A DNA stretch of 16,216 nt, from contig DFYR01000015.1 in assembly GCA_002383375.1 (NCBI GenBank), forward strand, positions 1,500 through 17,715, given 5' to 3'. A model generated the notes under the pieces. That model saw nothing but the letters and a program-made list of their open reading frames with translations, was not told where the DNA came from and did no database searches. The translations under genes were made by a program, and so were the position numbers. Origin of the DNA: Spirochaetaceae bacterium UBA4077. Its GTDB lineage: Bacteria > Spirochaetota > Spirochaetia > Treponematales > Rectinemataceae. Shown piece after piece: positions 1 through 10,721 of this stretch (positions are counted from its first letter, which is position 1; each line of letters begins with the position of its first letter).

Positions 1-72
1 TTTGCGAGTGAATGTGCAGAAGGACTCATGAAACGGGAAAAGCAGGCTTCAGCCCTCGCTTCCCAGGGCTAA
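1..72 (+). CDS. Possible C-terminal end of an upstream gene (partial)
   Basis: The first reading frame is open from base 1 to a TAA at 70-72, giving 23 residues that end in ...ALASQG. The other two + frames hit stops almost at once (TGA near 29-31 and near 9-11). The stretch is charged and Ala-rich like an ordinary protein tail, and it lies 68 bp before dnaE on the same strand. It is too short to identify. It may simply be chance open frame, so treat it as a plausible gene end rather than a demonstrated one. Confidence 0.4.
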   Translation, partial: FASECAEGLMKREKQASALASQG

Positions 73-125
73 TGCATGGAAATACTAATGTCAGCCCAAA
101 ATCCCTACTCCCGATCCGAAGCTTC

Positions 126-134
126 TGCTATACT
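126..134 (+). promoter_or_regulatory. Extended -10 promoter of dnaE
   Basis: TGC followed by TATACT (129-134) matches an extended -10 element (TGn plus 5 of 6 bases of TATAAT). No convincing -35 is seen 16-18 bp upstream, which is tolerated by extended -10 promoters. The expected transcription start is about 7 bases downstream, which is the A of the dnaE ATG at 141, so the mRNA may have no 5' leader. Confidence 0.5.
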
Positions 135-140
135 CGAAAA

Positions 141-3572
<3,432 letters not shown>

Positions 3573-3585
3573 TAAGGGGAGAGCG

Positions 3586-4329
3586 ATGGAAATAAGAATT
3601 CTCGGCACCGGGGGTTTTTCCAACGACGGCAGTTTTTATAACTGCTTTATGATCGACAAGCATGTGCTTGCTGAAACCCCTCCCGATATCCTCCAATCCC
3701 TGAAGGCTTCCTCGATTCGGCTTGACGATATCGACACTATCATCATTACCCACTTTCACGGGGATCATTGTTTCGGTCTTCCGTTTTTGCTGTTCAATAT
3801 GTATATCAGGCAGAATGGCGGCCGGCAGGATCGGCGCCGCCTGCGGCTTTTGGCTCCTCCGGGGATTCGAGAACGGATACGAACTCTGCTCGGACTGGCG
3901 ATTTCGCCCGATCATCCCTATATCGAATGGACATTTTTAAATTTTGATATTATCGAAATCGAAGAGGGCAGACGCTACGAAGAGAGGCCAGATCTTTGGC
4001 TGGAGTTTTGCCATAGCTACCACTCGCCTGAAACCTTTTCCATTTTAGCGGGCGAGGGTGGAAAGGAATCGCCGATCTTTATCGCCACCTCTGATACCCG
4101 CTGGGGACCGGCGATAGATAGCCTCGTGCACCGGGGCGCCAAGCTTCTGCTCTGCGACAGTGGTGGTTCAAAACCGGGGGAGGTGCACATGAGCCCTGAT
4201 GAGATACGAGAACATATAGTGCCCAGCCTGGCCGATACGTCGCGCCTTATTGCCACCCATTTCGCCGGCCGGCGGGTATCGGAGGGGCGCTTGGAATATG
4301 CACAGGCTGGGGATTTGTTTTTGGTGTAG
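3586..4329 (+). CDS. Metallo-beta-lactamase-fold hydrolase (RNase Z / phosphodiesterase-like)
   Basis: A 247-residue MBL-fold protein, probably a cytoplasmic Zn-dependent phosphodiesterase or nuclease-like enzyme. It opens with the RILGTGG beta strand and has the signature THFHGDH (H56, H58, D60, H61). Further likely ligands are a His in FCHSYH (143/146), D170 in TSDT, H201 in GEVHMSPDEI and a final H225 in ATHFAGR. The spacing resembles the tRNase Z / PhnP / cyclic phosphodiesterase branch rather than lactamases or glyoxalase II. The RNase Z exosite arm is not evident, so a tRNA-processing role is not claimed. The Shine-Dalgarno AGGGGAGAG precedes the ATG. It lies 13 bp after dnaE and is probably co-transcribed. 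No signal peptide is seen. The substrate is unknown. Confidence 0.85.
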   Translation: MEIRILGTGGFSNDGSFYNCFMIDKHVLAETPPDILQSLKASSIRLDDIDTIIITHFHGDHCFGLPFLLFNMYIRQNGGRQDRRRLRLLAPPGIRERIRTLLGLAISPDHPYIEWTFLNFDIIEIEEGRRYEERPDLWLEFCHSYHSPETFSILAGEGGKESPIFIATSDTRWGPAIDSLVHRGAKLLLCDSGGSKPGEVHMSPDEIREHIVPSLADTSRLIATHFAGRRVSEGRLEYAQAGDLFLV

Positions 4330-4333
4330 CCTG

Positions 4334-4358
4334 AGCTGCCACGTAAAATCGGCTTTTT
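4334..4358 (+). terminator. Weak candidate terminator of the dnaE-MBL operon
   Basis: A short imperfect stem (AGCTG at 4334-4338 with CGGCT at 4350-4354, including one G-U pair and an 11-base loop) runs into TTTTT (4354-4358), 5 bp after the MBL gene stop. It sits between convergent genes, where a terminator is expected, but the stem is weak. Confidence 0.3.
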
Positions 4359-4360
4359 GA

Positions 4361-4381
4361 AAAGCTCAATCAGCGAGCTTT
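4361..4381 (-). terminator. Candidate terminator of the HAD-family gene
   Basis: On the minus strand, AAAGCTC and GAGCTTT form a perfect 7-bp inverted repeat with a 7-base loop, followed by TTTTC in total. It overlaps the last codon/stop of the minus-strand HAD gene (stop at 4380-4382). This is a modest intrinsic terminator and could also act partly on the opposite strand. Confidence 0.4.
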
Positions 4382-5075
4382 ACAGCGAGCGGCCTTCGCC
4401 CCGTAAAAGCCAGGCGGAGAAATCCTTCCAGCGGCGAAAGCTGAAGTCCGCCTTTGAATCCCGAACGTTGCCGATGAGGGCGGTTTTCATTCCGACGGAA
4501 CGGGCTCCTCGTATGTCATACGCTTCTTTGTTTCCGACATAGAGAATCGAGGAGGGAGGACGGTTGAGGGCGGAGGCGAGGGCCAGGAAGGGACGTCTGT
4601 CGGGTTTCAGCGCTCCTGAGTCTTCGGAGCAGATGCTGCAGGCGAAAAATTCCTCCAAACCTAGCAGCGCAAGCTTTTTCCCCGGCGGAAGATCGGAGAG
4701 GATGCCCAGCGTGAACCCCGCCGAGCGGAGCGCTTGGAGGCAGGGGATGAGGTCCGGGTAAGGCTTGACGCGGCGGAAAGATGCCTCGACTTTTCCGTAG
4801 ATGATCGTATCGATCATCGACTTTACATCATCGATGGGCAAGGATAGATGATCGGCGACAATGCCTGCCTGCGCATTCCTGAATGCGGCCGGATTTCCTT
4901 CCGCTTTGTTTTCGTACCGGAGCTTCAACTCCGGATCCCTGAGGATCCTCCGCGCCTTGGAGTAGGCTTGGAGAAATCTGCCGTAGCGGAAGGCCAGGCT
5001 TGCGGAGGCGCTATACATCTTCCAAGCTGGATACAGAGTGCCGTCGAGATCGAAACCCAGGGCTTGTATTGGCAT
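4380..5075 (-). CDS. HAD-superfamily hydrolase (haloacid dehalogenase-like phosphatase)
   Basis: A 231-residue cytosolic HAD-fold protein, most likely a small-molecule phosphatase of the HAD-IA / phosphoglycolate-phosphatase-like group. Motif I is FDLDGTLY with nucleophile D9 and acid/base D11. An alpha-helical cap lies at about 16-95. Motif II is ILSDLP with S127, motif III is ALKPDRRPF with K157, and motif IV is VGNKEAYDIRGA. In motif IV the first acidic position is Asn (N182) while D187 is kept, a variant of GDxxxxD. The ATG at 5075 has no Shine-Dalgarno. A promoter with good -35 and -10 spacing lies immediately upstream, so the message may be leaderless. It is on the hydrogenase strand, 99 bp after hydA, but has its own promoter. 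The substrate cannot be inferred. Confidence 0.85.
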   Translation of the reverse strand: MPIQALGFDLDGTLYPAWKMYSASASLAFRYGRFLQAYSKARRILRDPELKLRYENKAEGNPAAFRNAQAGIVADHLSLPIDDVKSMIDTIIYGKVEASFRRVKPYPDLIPCLQALRSAGFTLGILSDLPPGKKLALLGLEEFFACSICSEDSGALKPDRRPFLALASALNRPPSSILYVGNKEAYDIRGARSVGMKTALIGNVRDSKADFSFRRWKDFSAWLLRGEGRSL

Positions 5076-5080
5076 ACTTG

Positions 5081-5109
5081 TATATAGCCTGAAGGGGCGC
5101 CATTGTCCA
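5081..5109 (-). promoter_or_regulatory. Promoter of the HAD-family gene
   Basis: On the minus strand TGGACA (5109-5104, 5 of 6 to the -35 consensus) is separated by exactly 17 bp from TATATA (5086-5081). The expected start of transcription falls 6-7 bases after the -10, on the first bases of the ATG at 5075. The -35 lies inside the loop of a 10-bp inverted repeat. Confidence 0.5.
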
Positions 5110-5126
5110 GCAAAGACGCCCCTTCA
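5090..5126. repeat. 10-bp perfect inverted repeat between hydA and the HAD gene
   Basis: TGAAGGGGCG (5090-5099) and CGCCCCTTCA (5117-5126) are perfect reverse complements around a 17-base loop. In RNA this makes a GC-rich hairpin about 50 bases after the hydA stop, but it is not followed by a T run on the minus strand. It may act as an mRNA 3' stabiliser, a weak terminator, or an operator for the HAD promoter it overlaps. Confidence 0.6.
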
Positions 5127-5174
5127 TACGAAGGCAACCCTTTTAGGCGGGGACAAGTCCCGGCTGCGAAGGGT

Positions 5175-6956
5175 CTAGACTTTGCGCGCCTTGTAGTGCG
5201 TATGGAGCAGCTCATGGGAGAGATGCCCTGCCGGCTGCCCGAGGAATTCCTTGTAAAGCGCGCTCACTTCGGCATTCTGATGTGATTTCCGCTCGGGCAA
5301 GCGCAGATCCTCCATATACAGGGACTTGTTGCGCGCCAGTTTTTTCTGAAGGTCCGGGAGCACCGGCTGGCCGCCGCCGCCTATGCAACCGCCCGGGCAG
5401 GCCATCACCTCGATAAAGTGGTAGTCGCTCTTGCCCGCTGCTATATCATCTAGTAGGGTGCGGGCATTCTTCAGTCCGTGGGCTACGGCCACCTTTACCT
5501 TCATGCCTGCCACCGGCACTTCGGCTGTCTTTATGCCTTGAAGGCCGCGAACAGGCAGGAAATCGGTCTGTGGAAGGGCCTTGCCTTCTAGTATCTCGTA
5601 GACCGTACGCAGGGCCGCCTCCATGACGCCCCCGGTGTTGCCGAAGATAGTTGCGGCGCCGGTAGACTCCCCGAGGCTGCTGTCGAAGTTTTCCTCCGGC
5701 AGGCTCTCCATATCTATGGCCGACTGGCGGATCATCCGGGCCAGTTCTCGCGTCGTGATAGCCCAATCCACGTCCTGATAGTGGTCAGAACCGGCTCTCT
5801 TGCCTTCCTTTTGGGCTTTTTCTTTCCACCAGCGGTAAGCTGAATCCATCTCGGGCCTTCTGGCTTCACCTTTTTTGGCCGTACAGGGCATTATGGAAAC
5901 AACCCGCAGCGAAGCAGGATCGATGCCTGTCCTCTGTGCGTAGAAGGTCTTGGCTACGGCACCGAACATCTGCTGGGGGCTTTTGCAGCTGGAAAGGTGA
6001 CCGAGTAGTTCTGGGTAGAAGGTTTCGATAAAATTGATCCAGCCTGGAGAGCAGGAGGTGATCAGCGGCAGGGTTCCACCCTTCTGGACCCGATTGATGA
6101 ACTCGGTTCCCTCCTCCATGATGGTGAGATCGGCGGTGAACTGGGTATCGAAAACCTTGGCGAAGCCGAGCCGACGCAGCGCCGCGACCATCTTGCCGGT
6201 GACAAGGCTGCCTGGAGGCATACCCAAGGCCTCGCCCAGGGATGCCCGAATGGCTGGGGCGGTCTGGATAATCATGGTCAGCCTGGGATCGGCCAGAGCT
6301 GCCATTACCTCGGAGGATTGATCTTTTTCGGTAATGGCCGCTGTCGGGCAGACGACCGAGCATTGGCCGCACTGGATGCATGGACTGTTCGCCAGACCCT
6401 TGTCCATGAAGCTGGTGACCCTGGTTCGTGCTCCCCGTCCGGCAAAGGCAATGGCATGCACGCTCTGGGTTTCGGCGCAGACTGCCACGCAGCGGCCGCA
6501 GAGGATGCACTTGGAGTCATCGCGCACCAGTCCCTCTGTACTTGTGTCCGGAGGAGGGAATTTTTTAAGGTTTGGAAAGCGGGAGGCTTTCAATCCCAGG
6601 GTTTCCGCCATGATCCTCAGTTCACAGCTCCCGGAACGGATGCAGGAAAGGCAATCTGTGGGGTGATTGGCCAAAAGAAGCTCTACAGCTGTCCTGCGGG
6701 CGCCCATCACCCTGGGGCTGGCTGTGCGTATCTTCATTCCCTCGACAGGTTTTTGAACGCAGGAGCGCACCAGGGCTTTGGCACCTTCCACTTCTACCAC
6801 GCAAACGCCACAGGATGCGTTGGAAGATATGTCCTTCATAAAACAGAGGGAGGGGATTTTTGCTCCTGCCATAGCACAAGCTTCGATAAGATTCATCTCG
6901 GGATCGACATCGATTTTTTTTCCGTCAACGCTTATGGATATATGTTTATGTTCCAT
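5175..6956 (-). CDS. hydA: [FeFe]-hydrogenase catalytic subunit HydA
   Basis: Catalytic subunit that reversibly reduces protons to H2, 593 residues, cytoplasmic. Domains in order: an N-terminal plant-type [2Fe-2S] domain (C38, C49, C52, C66); a His-ligated [4Fe-4S] site HPTDCLSC...C (H98, C102, C105, C111); two ferredoxin-type [4Fe-4S] clusters (C150/153/156/160 and C193/196/199/203); then the H-cluster domain with L1 TSCSPGW (C302), L2 MPCTAKKGE (C358) and L3 EVMACPGGCIGGGGQP (C520, C524), plus FGNTGGVMEAA. The L1 motif has Ser where clostridial and algal prototypes have a second adjacent Cys, a substitution I recall from NAD(P)-linked multimeric enzymes. The C-terminus ends in the typical HELLHTHY. 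An upstream in-frame ATG at 7016 exists, but the ATG at 6956 with AAGGGGGAAGCC before it fits the domain start. It is the last gene of hydCBA, 10 bp after hydB. The maturases HydE, HydF and HydG are not in the window. Confidence 0.97.
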   Translation of the reverse strand: MEHKHISISVDGKKIDVDPEMNLIEACAMAGAKIPSLCFMKDISSNASCGVCVVEVEGAKALVRSCVQKPVEGMKIRTASPRVMGARRTAVELLLANHPTDCLSCIRSGSCELRIMAETLGLKASRFPNLKKFPPPDTSTEGLVRDDSKCILCGRCVAVCAETQSVHAIAFAGRGARTRVTSFMDKGLANSPCIQCGQCSVVCPTAAITEKDQSSEVMAALADPRLTMIIQTAPAIRASLGEALGMPPGSLVTGKMVAALRRLGFAKVFDTQFTADLTIMEEGTEFINRVQKGGTLPLITSCSPGWINFIETFYPELLGHLSSCKSPQQMFGAVAKTFYAQRTGIDPASLRVVSIMPCTAKKGEARRPEMDSAYRWWKEKAQKEGKRAGSDHYQDVDWAITTRELARMIRQSAIDMESLPEENFDSSLGESTGAATIFGNTGGVMEAALRTVYEILEGKALPQTDFLPVRGLQGIKTAEVPVAGMKVKVAVAHGLKNARTLLDDIAAGKSDYHFIEVMACPGGCIGGGGQPVLPDLQKKLARNKSLYMEDLRLPERKSHQNAEVSALYKEFLGQPAGHLSHELLHTHYKARKV

Positions 6957-6966
6957 GGCTTCCCCC

Positions 6967-9900
6967 TTATTCCTGGACCGGGGCGCTGTAGGTCTCGCGC
7001 TTGCTTTCCCGGACATCGCAGCGCAAGCAGCGCTCCGCCTCTATCCTGGCCTGTTCGCCCGTGTATCCCAGGGAAATCTCCATAAAATTGCTCTTACGCG
7101 CGTCCACGGGTATGAATGTGGCTCTGGTCATCTTGGCTTTTGTAAGCTTCGTCGGCACCTCCATCTTGTACTCAAAGTGCTTAAAGAGCTTGAAGAAGCG
7201 TTTTTGGCCGCTCAGGGCCTCATCCAGCACCTCCGAGACCACCCTGGCCTGGCCCATCGCCTCGGCTGCCGTAGCAGGGCCCATAACCGCATCGCCGCAG
7301 GCGAAGAGCTTGCTGTTCGCCGAGCGTAGGGAATAGGGATCGACCTTAAGGCGTCCGTCTTTCTGCATCTGGATATCCAGTTCTTCCAGACCCGGAATCC
7401 TCACTTTTTCGCCTATGGCTACGATGATCGAATCGCAGGGGATCTCGTAGAATTCGTTGGTGGGCACAGGTGTGGGCCGACCGGAGCTGTCCACCGGTCC
7501 GGCCTTCATGCGCTGCACCTTGAGCGCCTTCACTTTTTTAGAAGATCCATCGATTTTACCGAGGACCTCTATGGGCTGGGTCATGCAAAGCATCGAAATG
7601 CCCTCGTCCATGGCTCCGTTAAGCTCCTCAGCGTTGGCGGGCATATCGGAGCGGGCCCTGCGGTAGACCAGGGTGACGGTGGCGCCCAACCTGAGGGCCG
7701 AACGCGCCGCATCGATGGCGGAATTGCCGCCGCCAACAATTACGACTTCGCTGCCAAGCTTCTGTTTTTGGTTTTCGCTTAGTTTTTTAAGGAACTCCCC
7801 GGCACTCAAGACTCCCTTTATTTCCTCACCAGGAATGCCCAGGGCTATCTCATGGCTGGCGCCCGCGGCGACGATGACCGCGTCGGAAGCGTCCAACAGG
7901 CGCTGCCACTGCTCCTTGCTCTCCATCCTCGTGTTGAAGATAAACCTGGCGCCCAGCTTTTGGATGAAGGCGATTTCTTTTTTCAGCACATCCTTGGGCA
8001 GGCGGTAGGCGGGGATGCCCCAGCGCAGGATTCCGCCGGCTTCCTGCTCGGCATCGTAGACGGTAACGTCGTGTCCTAGTCTACTCAGCCAGAATGCCGC
8101 AGAAAGGCCCGCCGGCCCTGCGCCGACTATGGATATCTTCTTACCTGTGGGAGGGAGTTTCTCCTTTATGAGCTTGTTGTAGATGGACTTTTCTCTGCCC
8201 ATCTTGTACATGGTGTCGGCCAGATAGCGGTGGATTTCGCCCTGGGACACCGATTCGTCCAGCATGTCCCTACGGCAGCGCATCCTGCAGTGGAAATGGC
8301 AGATCCTGCCCAAAGCCCCGGGCAGGGGGTTTTCGCGCAGCGTCAGTTCAAAGGCGTCCTCGATCCTGTTTTCCTTGAGCAGCTGCAGGTAGCCTGGAAT
8401 GTTCATGTGCAGGGGGCAGGAAGACTCGCAGAGGGCGACATAGAGGTTTTCGCAGATGCCCGCGGGGCAGCGCTTGGCCTTTATATGCTGGATGTACTCA
8501 TCCCTGAAGTACTTCAGCGTGGTGAGCACAGGATTGGCCGCTGTCTGGCCAAGGCCGCAGAGGGCCGAGTCCTTTACAGCCAGGGCTAGAGTTTCCAGGG
8601 TTTTCAGATCCTGCTCGCTGGCCTCTCCATAGGATACCCCCTGGAGGATATTGAGCATCTGGGAGGTGCCTTCCCGGCAGGGAGTACATTTACCGCAGGA
8701 TTCGTTGGCGGTAAAGCTGATAAAGTATCGTGCCACGTCCACCATGCAGTTGTCCTGGTCCATAACCACCATGCCGCCCGAGCCCATGATAGCCCCTAAT
8801 TCGGTGAGGTGTTCGTAATCGATGGGGGTCTTAAAAAGCGAAGCGGGAATGCAGCCCCCCGAAGGGCCTCCGGACTGAAGGCCCTTGATCTTTTTCTTGG
8901 GGCCCATGCCCTCACAGATGCCGTAAACGGCACTTTCCAGGGTAGAGCCCATGGGCAGCTCCACGAGGCCGGTGTTGCGGACCTTTCCCACAAAAGAGAA
9001 GACCTTGGTACCACTGCTATTCTTTGTGCCGAAGGTTGAGAAGAACTCTCCGCCCCGGGCGATGATGAGGGGGATATTGCACCAGGTTTCCACGTTGTTG
9101 ATGGTCGTCGGCCTGCCGTACAAGCCCTGCTGGGCGGGGAAGGGCGGACGCGGCATGGGTCGGCCGGCCTTCCCTTCGATCGAGGCGATAAGGGCGGTTT
9201 CCTCGCCGCAGACGAAGGCTCCGGCTCCCGTCACTATTTCGATATCGAAACTGAACTTGCTGCCGAGAATGTTTTTGCCCAAAAGCCCGGCGCTTCTGGC
9301 CTGTTCGAGCGCCTTGGTAAAGCGCTCCACCGCCAGAGGATATTCGGCTCTGACATAGACGATGCCCTTGGTTGCTCCTATGGCGTAGGCGCCGATGATG
9401 ATACCTTCTAGGAGCATGTGGGGGTCGGACTCGATTTCGTTCCGGTTCATGTAAGCGCCAGGATCGCCTTCGTCGGCGTTGCAGATCACATAAGCCTCAC
9501 CGGGATTGGCAAGGACATTGTCACGCATGATCCGCCACTTCTTCCAGGAGGGGAATCCCGCTCCTCCTCGCCCTCGGAGCCCTGATTTTTTTACCTCATC
9601 GATGATCGAGTCTGGCGTCATGGTGCTTAAGGCCTTGACCAGGCCTGAATAACCGCCTATACCCACGTATTCCTCGATTTTCTCAGGGTCGATCAGCCCG
9701 CAGTCCCGCAAGACCAGCTTTTCCTGGCCCTTGAAAAAGGCAAGCTCTTTCCAGGAAGGCAGGAATGGATACGCTTCGCCGAAAGCCAGAGAATGGGTCC
9801 TAAAGTCCCAGGATTCGATTTTTGCCTCAGCCAGTTTTGCCAACTTGTCAAACGCTGCGTCATCGACCATGCCTCGAAGCAAGGCTGAAGCCTTGGATGC

Positions 9901-10167
9901 TTTCACATCGGAAAACATCAGCACAGGCTTGCCCGGGCGATAGGCCATGACCATGGGTTCTGCAGCGCAGAACCCGAAGCATCCGACTCTCCGAATCTGC
10001 AGGTCCAGCTTGTCGGTCTTAGCCTTGTCCTGGAGAACCTTAAAAACCTCATCGGCTCCGTTGCCGATACCGCAAGTGCCCAGGCCAACCGAAATCCATG
10101 ATCTTCCGTTGAATATATGGGATAAACCTTCTTTTCGCAGGGTTCCCAGATCGGTAAGGGTTTTCAT
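6967..10167 (-). CDS. hydB: HydB-type NuoF subunit fused to a GltD/NfnB-like NAD(P)H oxidoreductase
   Basis: A 1066-residue iron-sulfur flavoprotein that should pass electrons between NAD(P)H and HydA. Residues 1-120 form a thioredoxin-like [2Fe-2S]-type domain with only three visible Cys (C32, C63, C67). Residues about 150-560 are a full NuoF module: GLRGRGGAGFP (196-206) and NADEGDPGAYM (230-240) for FMN and NADH, GAGAFVCGEETAL (314-326), an SLBB region near 395-445, and a [4Fe-4S] site C491/C494/C497/C537. Residues about 565-985 match the glutamate synthase small-subunit/NfnB family. They have Cys-rich segments (C567, C572, C580, C584; C623, C627, C631), an FAD Rossmann GAGPAG (682-687), an NAD(P) Rossmann GGGNSA (812-817) with YRR (835-837) suggesting NADPH, and the FAD motif CGDAVMGPATAAEA (957-970). 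The tail ends with EAERCLRC (C1047, C1050). The frame is unbroken. The start has a strong AGGAGGTG and overlaps hydC by ATGA. Confidence 0.93.
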   Translation of the reverse strand: MKTLTDLGTLRKEGLSHIFNGRSWISVGLGTCGIGNGADEVFKVLQDKAKTDKLDLQIRRVGCFGFCAAEPMVMAYRPGKPVLMFSDVKASKASALLRGMVDDAAFDKLAKLAEAKIESWDFRTHSLAFGEAYPFLPSWKELAFFKGQEKLVLRDCGLIDPEKIEEYVGIGGYSGLVKALSTMTPDSIIDEVKKSGLRGRGGAGFPSWKKWRIMRDNVLANPGEAYVICNADEGDPGAYMNRNEIESDPHMLLEGIIIGAYAIGATKGIVYVRAEYPLAVERFTKALEQARSAGLLGKNILGSKFSFDIEIVTGAGAFVCGEETALIASIEGKAGRPMPRPPFPAQQGLYGRPTTINNVETWCNIPLIIARGGEFFSTFGTKNSSGTKVFSFVGKVRNTGLVELPMGSTLESAVYGICEGMGPKKKIKGLQSGGPSGGCIPASLFKTPIDYEHLTELGAIMGSGGMVVMDQDNCMVDVARYFISFTANESCGKCTPCREGTSQMLNILQGVSYGEASEQDLKTLETLALAVKDSALCGLGQTAANPVLTTLKYFRDEYIQHIKAKRCPAGICENLYVALCESSCPLHMNIPGYLQLLKENRIEDAFELTLRENPLPGALGRICHFHCRMRCRRDMLDESVSQGEIHRYLADTMYKMGREKSIYNKLIKEKLPPTGKKISIVGAGPAGLSAAFWLSRLGHDVTVYDAEQEAGGILRWGIPAYRLPKDVLKKEIAFIQKLGARFIFNTRMESKEQWQRLLDASDAVIVAAGASHEIALGIPGEEIKGVLSAGEFLKKLSENQKQKLGSEVVIVGGGNSAIDAARSALRLGATVTLVYRRARSDMPANAEELNGAMDEGISMLCMTQPIEVLGKIDGSSKKVKALKVQRMKAGPVDSSGRPTPVPTNEFYEIPCDSIIVAIGEKVRIPGLEELDIQMQKDGRLKVDPYSLRSANSKLFACGDAVMGPATAAEAMGQARVVSEVLDEALSGQKRFFKLFKHFEYKMEVPTKLTKAKMTRATFIPVDARKSNFMEISLGYTGEQARIEAERCLRCDVRESKRETYSAPVQE

Positions 10168-10679
10168 TCGGCACCTCCTTTTTTTACCTTATCGAGGAGC
10201 TGGACGAGCTTTCCTATAGTCATGCGGGATTTAACCACCCCGTCTATCATCACCACAGGAGCCAGGGCACACTGACCGAAGCAGGCTACCGTACGGATCG
10301 AGGCGAAGCCATCGAGGCTAGTGGCTGAGTTTTCCTCTTCCTCTTTGAATTCCTGGATCCCCATTCTCGAGAGCGCTTCGTTGAGAAGGGCCAGGGACCC
10401 TCTGGTATGACAGGCAGTACCTCTGCAGACCACGATGGAGTGCTTGCCCTGGGGCTTTAAATTGAAAAATGAGTAGAAAGTAGCCATGGAGTACACCTGG
10501 GAGAGGGGTATTCCCATCAGCGCTGCGATATCACGCATGGAGTATTCGGATAAGTAGTGTTTAGGATCCTCCTCCTGTACCTGCTCCAGTACTTTAAGCA
10601 GCGCCCCCGATGTCCCCTTGTGTTTTTTGATGATTGATTCGATGCCGAGACTTGATTGCCTGGAAAGGGTTGTTTGCAT
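10164..10679 (-). CDS. hydC: NuoE-like [2Fe-2S] subunit HydC
   Basis: A 171-residue thioredoxin-like ferredoxin of the NuoE/HydC/HndA family, the small electron-carrying subunit of NAD(P)-linked hydrogenases. Residues 1-75 are the usual helical bundle (including YSMATFYSFF), followed by VCRGTAC (C85, C90) and VACFGQC (C133, C137), the complete C-x4-C...C-x3-C cluster set. Length is normal for the family. The ATG at 10679 is preceded by AAGGAGG at good spacing. Its TGA overlaps the hydB ATG (10164-10167), pointing to translational coupling. As first gene of hydCBA it follows a promoter at about 10756-10783 and a leader of roughly 70 bases. Confidence 0.95.
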   Translation of the reverse strand: MQTTLSRQSSLGIESIIKKHKGTSGALLKVLEQVQEEDPKHYLSEYSMRDIAALMGIPLSQVYSMATFYSFFNLKPQGKHSIVVCRGTACHTRGSLALLNEALSRMGIQEFKEEEENSATSLDGFASIRTVACFGQCALAPVVMIDGVVKSRMTIGKLVQLLDKVKKGGAE

Positions 10680-10721
10680 ACGGCCTCCTTATCCTCGTCG
10701 AACCGAAGTGCAAGACAGGCA

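Noticed and set aside
12..140. 43-codon upstream extension of dnaE
   Set aside because: Its residues do not resemble DnaE N-termini, and family homology begins at the ATG at 141, right after a -10 box.
5150..5161. Short palindrome GGGAC-AA-GTCCC after hydA as a terminator
   Set aside because: The stem is only 4-5 bp with no T run following on the minus strand.
6318..7085. A 255-codon open frame on the plus strand opposite hydA and the hydB end
   Set aside because: It is fully antisense to well-supported hydA/hydB coding sequence, has no recognisable motif and no Shine-Dalgarno. High GC makes such shadow frames common.
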